Source: Azolla caroliniana
Lineage: Eukaryota > Polypodiophyta
Reading direction: 5' to 3'
Assembly: GCA_043228905.1 (NCBI GenBank)
Contig: JBHGNT010000015.1
Location: 18,972,001-19,036,000 of the forward strand
DNA length: 64,000 nucleotides
The position numbers were made by a program, and so were the translations under genes. The stretch's first letter is position 1; the number at the start of each line of letters is the position of its first letter. The notes below the pieces were generated by a model. That model was not told where the DNA came from. It searched no databases and worked only from the letters and a program-made list of their open reading frames with translations. Shown here piece after piece: positions 47,470 to 58,532 of the stretch.

Positions 47470-48060
47470 TCAGACCCATAAGCTCATCTCATATATATAT
47501 ATATACACACACACACATATACATACATATATATATGAGCTTACGGTCTCCAACTTCTTTCTTAGTCTTCTTCTTCGCCACACTCTGAGTCGTTTGAAAA
47601 ATCGTGCCGAGGAAAACAAGGAATTTGAAGTGTGTTGTATAGTAGCTGGGTTTCGGATTGACTCCTCGTCCACATAACAATCTATGTCGATGCGGCGCAA
47701 AATCATTGGAGACAAAAAATGCAGGTGTTCAGGAGGATAATTGCACGAGGTTGGACATTGATGTATTTGGTAGACAACCAAGGAAAGATGCAACGTCGGA
47801 TAAATAAAATCTAGAGAAAGCCACATTCGTAAAGAAAGAGCTTCTTGAGCTAGCCACCCACGTTGTATGACTTGAGTTGGATGCGTGGCAAAATTATCGT
47901 GCCATGGTCCAGACTCCCTCCACCCATAGGATCGATGATAATAGTTTCGAAACATTCTGTTAGTTGCAATCACATGAGACCATGTGGTATCATTAGAGGC
48001 AACCATTTCTAAGACCCCACAATTGATGTAAAGTCCATTTGAGGTGATATTATATGACAA
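47470..48060 (-). CDS. Hypothetical protein, doubtful
   Basis: A 196-codon frame on the minus strand. Its middle (residues about 20-145: WSHVIATNRMFRN, YGWRESGPWHDNF, HPTQVIQRGWLAQEALSLRM, CPTSCNYPPEHLHFLSPM) has protein-like composition, with Trp, His and Pro spread out; the C-terminus runs into a TA/CA microsatellite and is not believable. I recognise no family, although W-x-x-V-x-x-x-N-x-x-F-x-x-Y is loosely F-box-like. The block beginning INCGVLEMVAS recurs in decayed form at 48483-48704 (INCEFLEMVAF), so this is probably a fragment of a duplicated gene. Confidence 0.25.
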   Translation of the reverse strand: MSYNITSNGLYINCGVLEMVASNDTTWSHVIATNRMFRNYYHRSYGWRESGPWHDNFATHPTQVIQRGWLAQEALSLRMWLSLDFIYPTLHLSLVVYQIHQCPTSCNYPPEHLHFLSPMILRRIDIDCYVDEESIRNPATIQHTSNSLFSSARFFKRLRVWRRRRLRKKLETVSSYIYVCICVCVYIYIYEMSLWV

Positions 48061-49030
48061 ATTAGGGATGAGATAGGTTTGGAGACTTGAGAAGTAAAAA
48101 ATTATATAACAAATTAGTGATTAGACAGTGTTGGAGTTGAGTGGAGGTGAGTCAAAAAAGTATTAAAATGTTTGTGTCTAGGCATAAATCTTTCGTTAGT
48201 CTACATGATCGAGTGATGGCTAGGTGAGCATGCACTTGTAAGCTCCAAACACACTAACTTTGCAATTTGTTTGTTGAGGTTTAATGAAATTTTGATGAAC
48301 TAGTGAATGTATAGATCCTTCATTATTGTAGTTGACAAAGTTATGGCTAGGCGAAAGTGCCCCTCCAAGCTGCTTACTTTTCATTACTTGTGGATAAATC
48401 CACTAGAAATTGCATATAGTTTTTAGACCCATTTGTTATCATTTCCTTCAAGCCAATGTGAATTTTGTATGGTGAAAAAGTGTCAAATATGCAATATTTC
48501 TAACCAAAGTGTGTATATTGGTATGTTAAATGCAACCATTTCTAAGAATTCACAATTGATGTGAGATGACAATGAGATGGCGTTGGATACTAGCGAGGTA
48601 ACAAAAATAAGTTGGAATCGGGCATGGTTTCCATTATGAATATTCATTGTAACCAACCTCAACACAAGTGTAGGCGGTGCGTCAAAAATTGCGAAAACAT
48701 TCATTTGTGGGCATAATCCTTGATTAGTGTAGTTGACAATATGGAACCATTCAAATCATCAAAGAAAAGAATATTAGTTTTGTTGAGACTTATAGATAAT
48801 AAATACCACATTGTGGTGATGGCTAAGTGAAAGAGTAAGATTTGTTGAAACCAACCTCAACACTAGTGTTGGGAGTACATAAAAAAGGTACCAAAATGTG
48901 TCCATTGGTGGGCATAATCCTTCATTAGTGTGGTTGACATGGAACCATTCAATTCATTAAAGAAAAGATTGCTCGTTTCGTTGAGACTTATAGATAGTAA
49001 ATACTACATAAATGATGGCTAGGTAAAAGC
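47990..49030. repeat. Degenerate tandem repeats downstream of a doubtful gene fragment
   Basis: A 200-base unit recurs near 48652 and 48851 (AACCAACCTCAACACTAGTG variants, GGGCATAATCCTT, TGGAACCATTCAA, TTGAGACTTATAGATA), and an approximately 540-base step links 47998 and 48534 (AACCATTTCTAAGA, CACAATTGATGT). No further genes are visible between 49030 and 50130. Confidence 0.6.
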
Positions 49031-50130
49031 GAACCTCCACGCTTGCCAAAGTACGAACTTCTCGACTACACATGGCAATGCTACCATTCTCCATCAAAAA
49101 TCAATGTAGATGTTGTAAGGTCGACAAATTGTTCAGTGTTAAACATCTCTTCCTAAAATGACAGGAATGAAACATTAAACCAATTGGTTTAAGTCTTGAA
49201 CTGAAATCAAATTTCTTGTTACTATCGTTTTTATTGCAGGTGAACAAAGTTTCATTGATTCAAACCCAATACCCCTAGTTTGACGATTTGTATTTCTAAG
49301 TGTGCAAGAGGGAGAATTGTGGAGTTGTTTGCATTGAACTTTCTTATAACATCTACATATCATGTCATGCATGATGTAGCAATGCCCTCTAGCTGCATAT
49401 ATCAACTCCAATTAACGCTTCACATGCAATGCAATAAGACTAGAACCACATGAATCATCTTCCATCCTACAAATTCCACCAATGTGATGCCAAAATCATA
49501 CATTAACATGCGACAAAATTATGAGATATGATTGATGTGTGGCATTTCTTTGAAGAAATCACCAGGATAAAACATCAAAAGATACCAACAAATTCCGAAA
49601 ACATAATGCTGAAAACAAGAAAACTGAAGAGTGATGAAATAACGTTTAATGAGGAGCCATCAGGATTTTGTAAGGGCAAAAAATTCAGAGATTACTAGCT
49701 CATCCCTTCTACATATAAAGTGGCAATAAGATATGTATTTGAAACATCTCTATATCAAAAGAGACCCAAGTATCCCTTTTATACATAAAAACAAGCAAAA
49801 CTGGGAAAGAGTATGTATATGTTAGCTATCAAAACTAAAAAATTGCATTCACAAATTGGACGTCTTCAAAAGGAGAGACCCACTTGGAACCATTCAAATT
49901 TTACAGTTGTTCCATCAACTGATATTTAAGATTGTATCCTATTCATGTCTGCGCTCATGCCGAGCTGAAGGAGTGAGTTGGGGTGGGAGGTTGTTGAAGT
50001 ATGGCTTAAGTTGGAAGCAGTTTGTCACACTTGGTATCGACGATCCAGTATGGTACGTTGCCCTTGGTATCAATGATCCAGTATGGCCTGACCGTGTCTG
50101 AAAGACAAGTACAGATTTGCTGATGGAAAA

Positions 50131-50300
50131 ATGTATCTCCCAGTAACATTGGTGCCAATTGACTTTTTTTGCTACAACCCTTCTACCTGCAAAGTTCATG
50201 TAAGACATGCTATGTTTAATGAAATGTCATGGTGGTACACTCCAACTTGGTGGCAACCAAAGACAGCATTAATGTCAACACCAACACTGATACCAAGACA
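50131..50300 (+). pseudogene. Ty1/Copia integrase C-terminal remnant (tentative)
   Basis: The plus-strand frame reads FFCYNPSTCKVHVRHAMFNE then MSWWYTPTW, resembling the end of Copia integrases, where gYxxYNPxTxKVxVSRDVxFNE is the usual wording. The residues after it do not continue recognisably into Copia reverse transcriptase, so only this short piece is called. Confidence 0.45.
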
Positions 50301-51067
50301 AAAAACCCATGACCAAATCCATAACCAGACTTCGAGCTTCATGAGCGGTTCACGTGAGCCATTGAGCCTTGACTATAGTGCTTCACTTTGCAGCATGGGT
50401 AAGCCCGTGGCTCTCAAGACTTCTAACAAAAAAAACTTCTCACCAAATGTTCTGAAAGCAACTTCTTATTGGTTTCTTCACTGCTTGCTTCTCGTCGCAA
50501 CGACATACTTAACTTGGAATCCATACAAATACATCAAAAAAATCAAAATCTCTGAACAAAAGAGAAATCAATAGAACCACTATGAAACATGTTCATAGAT
50601 ACACTGGCAAGAAAATATTGCATATTTTTTCTGGAAGCCTCGAGCATGTCCTTACTAATTTAGCTTCTCGGCATATTGCACGATCCACAGGCACAAATAC
50701 TTTTATTCGGACATGTCCCGACATTGCAGACGACTCAACTTCAATATCTGGATATTTATCACACAAAGGCTATTGTAACAGTCCTAAATAATCTTTATTT
50801 GCACAAGCCCATTTTCTTCTATGCTCCATGAATGCTAAATGGAGCTTTCTTAGAATGATTTGGATGATCCAAGGTTGGAAAAGCAACTCTTTGAGCATGC
50901 TATTTGCCTTATGTATATACCATGCTTTTTATTTGAATTGTTTGCCAAATAGTAGAAGTTCCGACTCAAACTCTGAAACCATTATACAAATTTGGAATGA
51001 AGAAATGTTTTGAGCATGATCTATTGCTCTACTATATGTATGCATTCTATAATTCCAAACATTCTTC

Positions 51068-53110
51068 TCAACAAGATTTGGAGATTCCATACATTGCTGG
51101 AAAGAGGAGTGGCGGTGATATCTTTTTTCCATCATCAGCATGCATTGTGTGCTCAAATGCATGTTTCCCTAGCTCTAAATTTCCACAGCTTTTGCAAGCA
51201 CCTAGTAAGGTATGCCACAATGCAAGATCAGCATGGCAGCTTGTCTTCTCAACCAATGTTACAGCCACAGCTAGTTCACCAGTACGGCCAAGGAGATCAA
51301 CAACACACGTATGATGCTCGATAACAGGGGCAATTCCATATTCTTTGCTCATGGCCTCAAAATAAGTATGGCTCTTTGACACTAGGCCAGTTTGACTGCA
51401 TGCATGGAGAACCACCACAAATGTAATTAAGTTTGGCTTAACCCCTTCCCCTAGCATTTTGTCAAAGACACGGAAGACGGTCTCATATTCCCCAATTTGC
51501 ACATACCCCGTCATTAGGGAAGTCCATGAAACTACATTTCTAACTGGAAGCTTATCAAATACTTGTTCAGCTTTTGTGAGAGAGCCACACTTGGCATACA
51601 TATCAATTAAGGTACTGGCAACAAGATTTCCTCCTAGCAATCCTCTCCTTTCGATTTCAGCATGAATTTCTTCACCCTTGACTGTAGCTCCAATGATACT
51701 GCAAGCTTTTAAGCTGCAGATAAACGTGACAACATTTGGAGAAATCCCACATAATTGCATGTCCTCAAAACACTTTAGTCCTTCCTCACCATGTCCATGT
51801 TCAGTATACCCATCGATAAGTGCAGTCCATGTGACTACGTCTTGAACTTGCAGCTCATCAAAGACTTCCTGAGCTTTAGTAAGCAAACCACATTTTGCAT
51901 ACATGCTTACCAATGCATTTCCAACATAAGTGTCTCTTTCTAAGCCCCCCCATCTTTTAATATCTTCATGCACTTCTTGACCCTTCTTCAAATCTTTAAT
52001 CTGACCACATGCTTTCAAGATGCATGCAAATGTGACACCATCGGGATAAATACCTTCAATTTGCATCTGTTCAAAACACACAAGCACTTCCTCATTCCTA
52101 CCATCGTCAGAATAACCCGAGATGAGAGCATTCCACGAGACTACATTTCGGATTGGAAGCTTATCGAAAATATTTTCTGCATTGATGAGTGAGCAACATT
52201 TGACATACATATCCACCACAGCACTACCGATGAAAAGGTTCCTGTCTAAGAGACCTTGCCTTTCGATTTCAGTATGTAATTCCAGGCCCTTCTCCATAGC
52301 TTGTATGGTTCCACAAGCTTTCAATGCACAAACAAATGTAACAGAATTAGGAAATATTCCCATCAATTGCATATGCTCAAACCTCTTTAGGGCTTCTTTG
52401 CCATGTCCATGTTCCGCATAACCTGAAATGAGGGCCGTCCAAGAGACCACATTCCTTACTCGTAACTCATCAAATACCTTTTGTGCTTTTGAAAGCGTTC
52501 CACACTTCGCATACATATCAACTAGAGTGCTCCCAATGAAAAGATCTCTATCGACCCCAAGGTCCCGGGCCTTCTCATGCATTTGGATCCCTCTTTCCAA
52601 GTTTTTCAGGCTCGCACATGCCTTCAATAATGCTACTAAAGTGTCAATATCAAGATGAACTAAGCCATCTTCTTGCATTTGCTCATAAACAGAAAATGCA
52701 TTATGTGGCTTCCCACATTTCAAATAACCAATAATAAGTGAATTCCATGACCTTGCATTTCGATATATCAATTTATCAAAAGATTCTTGGGCATAATTCA
52801 TACATCCCAACTCGACCAGAACTGAGACAAGTCGGTTTCCCACAGAAGAGTGAACATCCATTTCATGTCTTTGTAAGTATGAGTGCAAACGAAGAGCACA
52901 AGGTTGATCCTTTGCTTGTTTACATCTCTGGAGGAGGAGTTGAATATCCTCGACTGAAGGTGGACAAAGATCTTTTTCTTCTAAAGAAAGTATAGCGTCT
53001 TCTAAGTTATTAGTCCACCATCCACTCTTTTTATTGTTCTTCAATAAATCTAAACCGTTCTGTATGGAAGGCCTTACCTTTTGCCCTAAAACATCTGCAA
53101 CAGAGCTCCA
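51068..53110 (-). CDS. PLS-type pentatricopeptide repeat protein, upstream exon not found
   Basis: The open exon runs from an acceptor-like TTGTGCTTGCAG|TGGAGC (exon from 53110) to a stop at 51068, about 680 residues. After an N-terminal region (SSVADVLGQKVRPSIQ...) come roughly six P-L-S triplets, recognisable by repeats such as STLVDMYAKCGTLSKAQKVF, RNVVSWTALISGYAEHGHG and VTFVCALKACGTIQAMEKG. PPR proteins bind organelle RNA base by base; PLS types often serve RNA editing. The array ends in an E-like part (VIEHHTCVVDLLGRTGELAV...LALWHTLLGACKSCGNLELG), then departs into KISPPLLFPAMYGISKSC; there is no E+ or DYW domain, and the end looks frameshifted compared with the gene at 58533. No ATG fits the start; an upstream exon with a targeting peptide is expected at or beyond 53122 but was not identified. 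Confidence 0.85.
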   Translation of the reverse strand, partial: WSSVADVLGQKVRPSIQNGLDLLKNNKKSGWWTNNLEDAILSLEEKDLCPPSVEDIQLLLQRCKQAKDQPCALRLHSYLQRHEMDVHSSVGNRLVSVLVELGCMNYAQESFDKLIYRNARSWNSLIIGYLKCGKPHNAFSVYEQMQEDGLVHLDIDTLVALLKACASLKNLERGIQMHEKARDLGVDRDLFIGSTLVDMYAKCGTLSKAQKVFDELRVRNVVSWTALISGYAEHGHGKEALKRFEHMQLMGIFPNSVTFVCALKACGTIQAMEKGLELHTEIERQGLLDRNLFIGSAVVDMYVKCCSLINAENIFDKLPIRNVVSWNALISGYSDDGRNEEVLVCFEQMQIEGIYPDGVTFACILKACGQIKDLKKGQEVHEDIKRWGGLERDTYVGNALVSMYAKCGLLTKAQEVFDELQVQDVVTWTALIDGYTEHGHGEEGLKCFEDMQLCGISPNVVTFICSLKACSIIGATVKGEEIHAEIERRGLLGGNLVASTLIDMYAKCGSLTKAEQVFDKLPVRNVVSWTSLMTGYVQIGEYETVFRVFDKMLGEGVKPNLITFVVVLHACSQTGLVSKSHTYFEAMSKEYGIAPVIEHHTCVVDLLGRTGELAVAVTLVEKTSCHADLALWHTLLGACKSCGNLELGKHAFEHTMHADDGKKISPPLLFPAMYGISKSC

Positions 53111-53197
53111 CTGCAAGCACAAGATCTCTCTTTTATTTCATTTTTACGTGAAAGGTACTATATTATAACATCTCCCTCTTTCTCTTTCGCTCTGGCT

Positions 53198-53332
53198 GTT
53201 GGCTTGGTGGTTTACACTGCAGCATCAATTGACAAAACCCAAGTTCGATCCTCACCATGGGCTAGGCCCTGTTCCATAGATCACTATTGGTCTACCATGG
53301 AAGTTAAAAAGATATCTATCTATCTATCTAAT
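53198..53332 (+). mobile_element. tRNA-derived SINE-like element with (TATC)n tail
   Basis: The head has an RNA polymerase III A-box-like TTGGCTTGGTGG (53199-53210) and a B-box-like AAGTTCGATCC (53241-53251) at suitable spacing, followed by a body (TCACCATGGGCTAGGCCC) and a TATC simple tail at 53312-53330. This is the general plan of plant SINEs. Related bodies may occur near 26190-26520. Confidence 0.5.
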
Positions 53333-53412
53333 ATCTCCAACAACATGCCGAGGAGTCACAGTGAGTGGGTAGAGGAATGTCAATGAAAACAAATACAAGT
53401 ATCAATATGCAT

Positions 53413-54028
53413 GATAAATGGACCATACTAGCACCAAGTCATGGAGATTGACTACCATGGCTGAGACACCCAAGGACATCCATATGCAGTTAGTGTACTT
53501 CGTCATTGCTTCACTCCACCACATCAACAAGAATCGGACACCATGTCCACTCACCATCACTCATTCCATAAATAGTAGTTATGCACTTCATACTTGCAAA
53601 ACCATCTCAAGAATCATTTCCAGTTAAGTTGTTGCATGCATCATCACCATCAATCTTTAGGAAACCTAGAGCTTCTATTTTTCTGTGCAGATAATTTGAC
53701 ACTACCCACATTTGAACTATGATAAATGGACCATACTAGCACCAAGTCATGGAGATTGACTACCATGGCTGAGACACCCAAGGACATCCATATGCAGTTG
53801 GTGTACTTCATCATTGCTTCACTCCACCACATCAACAAGAATAGGACACCATGTCCACTCACCATCACTCATTCCATAAATAGTAGTTATGCACTTCATA
53901 CTTGCAAAACCATCTCAAGAATCATTTCCAGTTAAGTTGTTGCATGCATCATCACCATCAATCTTTAGGAAACCTAGAGCTTCTATTTTTCTGTGCAGAT
54001 AATTTGACACTACCCACATTTGAACTAA
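53413..54028. repeat. Recent 308-bp tandem duplication
   Basis: 53413-53720 and 53721-54028 are near-identical at a constant offset of 308 bases with only a few substitutions (for example CGTCATTG versus CATCATTG, and AATCGG versus AATAGG). The short open frames inside it occur twice for that reason and are not genes. Confidence 0.95.
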
Positions 54029-54105
54029 GATTTATCTCCCGCCATCTCACGTGCTTCCCTCACTTCAGGAACCTCTCCATTCTTGATCAACTTATCCTAG
54101 AGATC

Positions 54106-54335
54106 TTTTGATGACAAAATTATAATGTATCTGACTTGAGAATCTTACATGTATAGATGACAAGATTCTTTAGTCATGTCTTATTCTATTTCTCGTTACC
54201 TTTCACCTTAGTTACATTTATTTTTGTTTTTTGTTCGCAAAGATGAGACAACATTGAATATGCAATCTCTTGTCTAGTTTTATGGGCCATTCTAGCCTCT
54301 TAAAAGACATTAATATATCTTTCTTCCGTGCTTTC
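54106..54335 (+). repeat. Dispersed repeat, copy 4
   Basis: Matches the 495-665 and 932-1165 repeats in order (GACTTGAGAATCTTACATGT, TCTTTAGTCATGTCTTA, TTGTTCGCAAAGATGAGACA, AATCTCTTGT, GCCTCTTAAAAGACATTAAT) and ends with ATATATCTTTCTTCC. Fifty kilobases separate it from the other copies, showing a dispersed family rather than a local duplication. Confidence 0.7.
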
Positions 54336-54969
54336 TCTTCATGAAAAAATAATGTATTAACTTATGGAAATAGACTACCATACAAAAGAGAACCAAAAAT
54401 TATGACCCCATCGAGATCATAACACCTAACGACAATGAGGTTAAGGGGCCAATGCAAATGACGCATATGGTGGCCAACCAAATTATAGAATTGCAAATCC
54501 TCTTCATCCAACATATCTGACTTTTCCAAAGAAACCATTCTTTCAACCTACGAATGTGCTTATAGATTGCAGATTGTCCACCAAACACAAACTCATTCCT
54601 CGTATCAGTTATTTCATTACCCCCAAAACCTCACATAAAATCAAAGACAATCTGAAATAAGACGGTAATACTCCTGAATCCACTTGAGCAAAGACCCATT
54701 GAAAAGGTTATTTCGGAACACCAGTCAACGAAAACCACACTGCATTTATAAACCTCCAAATATAGGTTGTCACTACAAACAATAAAAATTGATGCCAACT
54801 TTTTCCCACCACAATTTTCTCTGGCCCTGCATTAGAAGTATTATTGGGCGAGCAGGAGGGCCTGGAAAGCTACATATGAGTATGTACGTATGATGAATAC
54901 AAAAGATATATGTGGATTGAAGTAAAACTATGTAAATATTAACTTTATTTGGCAATTCGTATGAGCTGA

Positions 54970-55480
54970 TCCTTTTTCCAGGTTGGGAAACAGGTTCCTC
55001 CGGATGGGAAGAGCACGGGCCGGATCAGCTGGAGTCGATAGGTAACTCGGCTGAGGCCGAAAAATCGATCAAAAATCGATTTTGCCAATAGTCGAATTGG
55101 TCGAAGCCGACTCGAGGTTATATTTGTAAATAGTCATTTATGTATATGAGTATAAATATAGTTAGGGCAAGTAGTTAAGAAATAATGATGATCATTTTGT
55201 TGCAAGTTACAGTGTGTAGTTGCCTCTGTAACTAGAGAGAGAGAGTGTGCAAGAGAGTTGTAACTCTGCAGCTGTCTGTCAGACAAAGAAGAACTCAAGG
55301 TTGTTGCCTTGAGATTCTTATTGTGTATTTCCTCTCGATATAGTGATTTAGTTCGGAGCCTGTGGGCTCCTGTGGTTTTTTCCATTTCAGGGTTTCCATG
55401 TAAAATATCTTGTCTTTGTACTTCTGTTTGTCTGTGTATTTTTATTCTCGATCTTTGCACCCGCATATGCATACGTATCA
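54970..55480 (+). mobile_element. LTR-like stretch, possibly Copia (tentative)
   Basis: The stretch has LTR-like composition in order: a TATA-like TATAAATATAG (55150), a T/G-rich leader with CT repeats, GGAGCCTGTGGGCTCCTGTGG (a short hairpin), CCATGTAAAATATCTTGTC and TTTTATTCTCGATC, as seen near the 3' ends of plant Copia LTRs. It could end at CA (55479-55480), followed by ACTGGTTGTGG where a Met-tRNA primer site (TGGTATCAGAG) would be expected; that site is degenerate. No second LTR, coding internal region or target duplication was found. Confidence 0.3.
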
Positions 55481-55891
55481 ACTGGTTGTGGCCGGTAGTA
55501 TCCTTGACATTCCAATGTGTGTGCCACCATTCTCACATATGAGAAGATTGGGAAAGTCCAGGTTGCAGGACTAAACTTGGAGCTTATGAAAATGTGAAAG
55601 TTAATGATAATGTGAATTGTATCGGATTTGAAGGCTCGAAAGATTGTACAATGTCGAGTTATGGTAGGCTTCTCATATGCATGCTTAATTGCACAAAACT
55701 TGAAGATTCTCAAAGGTACACATTTGTTTTTGCTGACAAATGCTTTGACATGTCTCCCAGTCTAGGGAGGAGAAAGTGTAGTTCACTATATATTGGTGAA
55801 AGCATGTGATGCATCCATTGTGAATACATTCAGAAATGGCCCACTGTCACTGGATTTAGACCACAAGCCCTTATAATTGCATAAAACACTA

Positions 55892-56150
55892 TATTGTTGT
55901 TTTCTGAACTTCAAAAAAGCCTTTGACACTATATCAAGAAGTGGGCTTTGGAAACAAATGATAGAGATTGGAAAGCCATTAGTATATAGAGCAGTTGTAG
56001 CATGATTGTATGGGCAAGTTAGGTGCCAATTGAAAACAAATAGTGGTTTCTTGAAGTACTTCATGAGCAACATGGGGGCCAAGCAAGGGTGTCCAATCTC
56101 GCCCACACTCTTTGGTCTATGCATCCATAAACTTGAGCCTCATTATTTTA
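55892..56150 (+). pseudogene. LINE (non-LTR) reverse transcriptase remnant
   Basis: The frame reads FLNFKKAFDTISRSGLWKQM, then IEIGKPLVYRAVVA, a TGA at 56003-56005, LYGQVRCQLKTNSGFLKYF and MSNMGAKQGCPISPTLFGLC. The F-x-D/N-F-KAFD and GxxQGCPxSPTLF blocks are catalytic-domain motifs A and B of plant LINE RTs. The first catalytic Asp of motif A is Asn here, and the YxDD region does not follow. The single TGA could be a decayed CGA codon. Confidence 0.8.
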
Positions 56151-56671
56151 TAGATGTTGAGATAGCTAAAGTTTGTATTGTCTCTCTAGCTCTCAGAGTT
56201 AAGCTATATCAGCACAAGGTCATGAATTCAAATCCTTTTAGTTCCTTCCACAAATCTGTGTTACGCAGCATGCCATATACAGATTATCCTAAACCAAAAT
56301 CCCCATTACTTCAACACACTCATGAACTCATGGTCTCCGAATAGTTGACACAACAATCTCTCTCTCTCCCTCACTCTCTACCTCTGTCCATGATCATCAT
56401 CATTTATATATATATATATATATCCTACCTTGCTATTTGGACCGGTCGACTGTGCCAATGGGCCCTTGATGCAGTCCTTGTCCAAGAGTTTTGATCGTGA
56501 AGCTCGCATCTCGCTCCTCTCTCGCGCTTGCAAAATGAAGAGGAGGTGCCATGGCTGTTTGTTTCAACAGGACATGTTAAGGAGAATCCACAATACAATG
56601 CCTATGGTTCTCCATATTTACAAAACTAGCCCTCTCATTTATGTACCATGGTTTCTCTTTGTCTTTATCTT

Positions 56672-56693
56672 TGGGGGGGGGGGGGGGGGGGGG
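56672..56693. repeat. Poly-G run
   Basis: About 22 G in a row on the plus strand, a likely difficult assembly point; it creates open frames rich in Gly that are not genes. A (TA)n run lies nearby at about 56406-56422. Confidence 0.9.
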
Positions 56694-56699
56694 CTCTCT

Positions 56700-58532
56700 T
56701 TGTGGACACTATCAATTTTCTCAAACGCATAGTTTGTCTTCTCGGAACCTGATATCGAAAGCATTTCGGCTTGAGGAAAGCTCTTTATGTGTACTGCAGA
56801 ACATGTGGGTCTCGTGCATTAGCCTTGTGTCCCATGCCGACAATATATAGCCTTGTCGAATACGTTTATCCATCTTCACGGCTCTCGGCCTCAACACACT
56901 TCGTTTCAGGAAGTTTCTGTCTTTTGTACTAGCCACCTCTATCTTTTTTGATGTTTATTGACTTTGTGCGAACTTTACTCATCCTCCTGGCCCTTTACAT
57001 TCAAGCTTTTCATTTAAGTTATTTGTATGGTTGAAGAAGCATTTGGATGTGTACTAGGCATGCCTATCTTTGTCTGCATTGTCGCTTCCTCCAACACATT
57101 ATCACTCTTCATAGTCCTAGGAAAATCAAGCATTTCAAATTTGGGAAGCCGTATTAATGTAGTCATCTATGGATTGAACTAGCCTTTCATGACATGCTTT
57201 TGATTATGAATGTATTATGATAGTATTTTTGCCGCCTTCTTCTTTCTTGAATTGGGGTTTCATCATAATGATTAAACCATGACAAGTCAAAAACAATTAC
57301 TACCACATTGATATATGTTATGCTTATTTGTATTTCCTCTACGGAAACTCATTGCACTCTTTGAGGGTGTTCATATACAAGTTTGACAAAACATATGCGT
57401 ATCAATTACTTGACCTAACTTGTGTAAAAAAGAACCTAACCCTAGCATCAATTGCCAAGAATTTCTCATGGTTTTTGACAGCTACATCTCCAAATTAAAC
57501 TTTTATTATTTGCATGGAATTAAAAGGGCCATTAACTTATTGTAAAGATGTTATTTTCAAATGTGATCATGCGTACTTTTTGAACTCTGAGAATCATATG
57601 TAGGTTATTTTAAATGTCCCAAATCTTCAAGCAACCTATTTGATTATGCCTTTAGCCTTCTCCTCCAAGCGCTGTCATCTCTCCACCTAATTATCCTATG
57701 GCCTCAATATTGAGGCAGAACTTATTTCTCTGGTTAATTCTTTTACTTGCATTTCCCACCAGCTTCTTCCATCCAATTTTTTAAGATACACATCTGACAT
57801 CTCAATAAATAATGAACCTGCGATCTATATTCTTTTTATGGCTCAGGGTATCAGCTACTGTAACATCCTAGAATCTTCATCAATGCTCCAGTGTTTGCAA
57901 TTCGCATGTCATCTGCCCACGTGGCATCTCAATAATATTCACCAGTGCTAGGTATACATGAGCACATTTATTACTCCAAAGAGATACCTTTCCGAATTCT
58001 ACAATGCTGTAATGCATACCTGTCAGAACAGCTGCAATGAGTTGACTTCCATGGTTTTCGATGCTTTATTGTCGGGCTGAATATTTTCATATGCTTAGAA
58101 TATTTGCACAATGCATATATTCATTTCTTAGTTTATCTTCCACTACCCCCACCTCCGCCCCCCCCCCCCAAAAAAAAAAACTCCAGCAGCATACAGGCAT
58201 CTGAATAGATATTGACCATTAACATGAATGATCCAGTAACTTTATCATTCTGGATTTACTGCAGAAAGGAATGCTTTGATCATTGAACACCCAGTCCTTT
58301 TGAATATATACTCAACAGTACATAACCAGGGTGCATTAAATCTTCATGGCATCTGTCCACACATAGCATCTTAAAAAGACAGTGATCATTAAGATGTATG
58401 CTCCAGCAACTTTATTATTTTGAATTTAACGCATAATTGAAGAAATGCTTGAATCATTGAACATGTGACCCTTTCTGAACAAATACTCAGCAATGTGTAT
58501 ATTCATTTTTCTCCCATTATGTCTTCAAACTT
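56700..58532. other. Intergenic, nothing recognised
   Basis: No supported gene, although parts of 57950-58500 share short words with the 3' end of the PPR gene at 58533 (for example ATATTGACCATTAA and TGCTCC...GCAACTTTATCAT near 58210-58260, 58380-58420 and 58617-58660), suggesting tandemly duplicated decayed 3' fragments of that gene. A poly-C/poly-A run lies at 58161-58180. Confidence 0.4.

Noticed and set aside
52122-52421. Plus-strand frames antisense to the PPR arrays (here and at 58637-61734)
   Set aside because: Long antisense frames are a by-product of PPR codon use; the minus-strand translation carries the repeats.
56641-56850. Gly-rich frame across the poly-G run
   Set aside because: Produced by a homopolymer of about 22 G; not a real glycine-rich protein.
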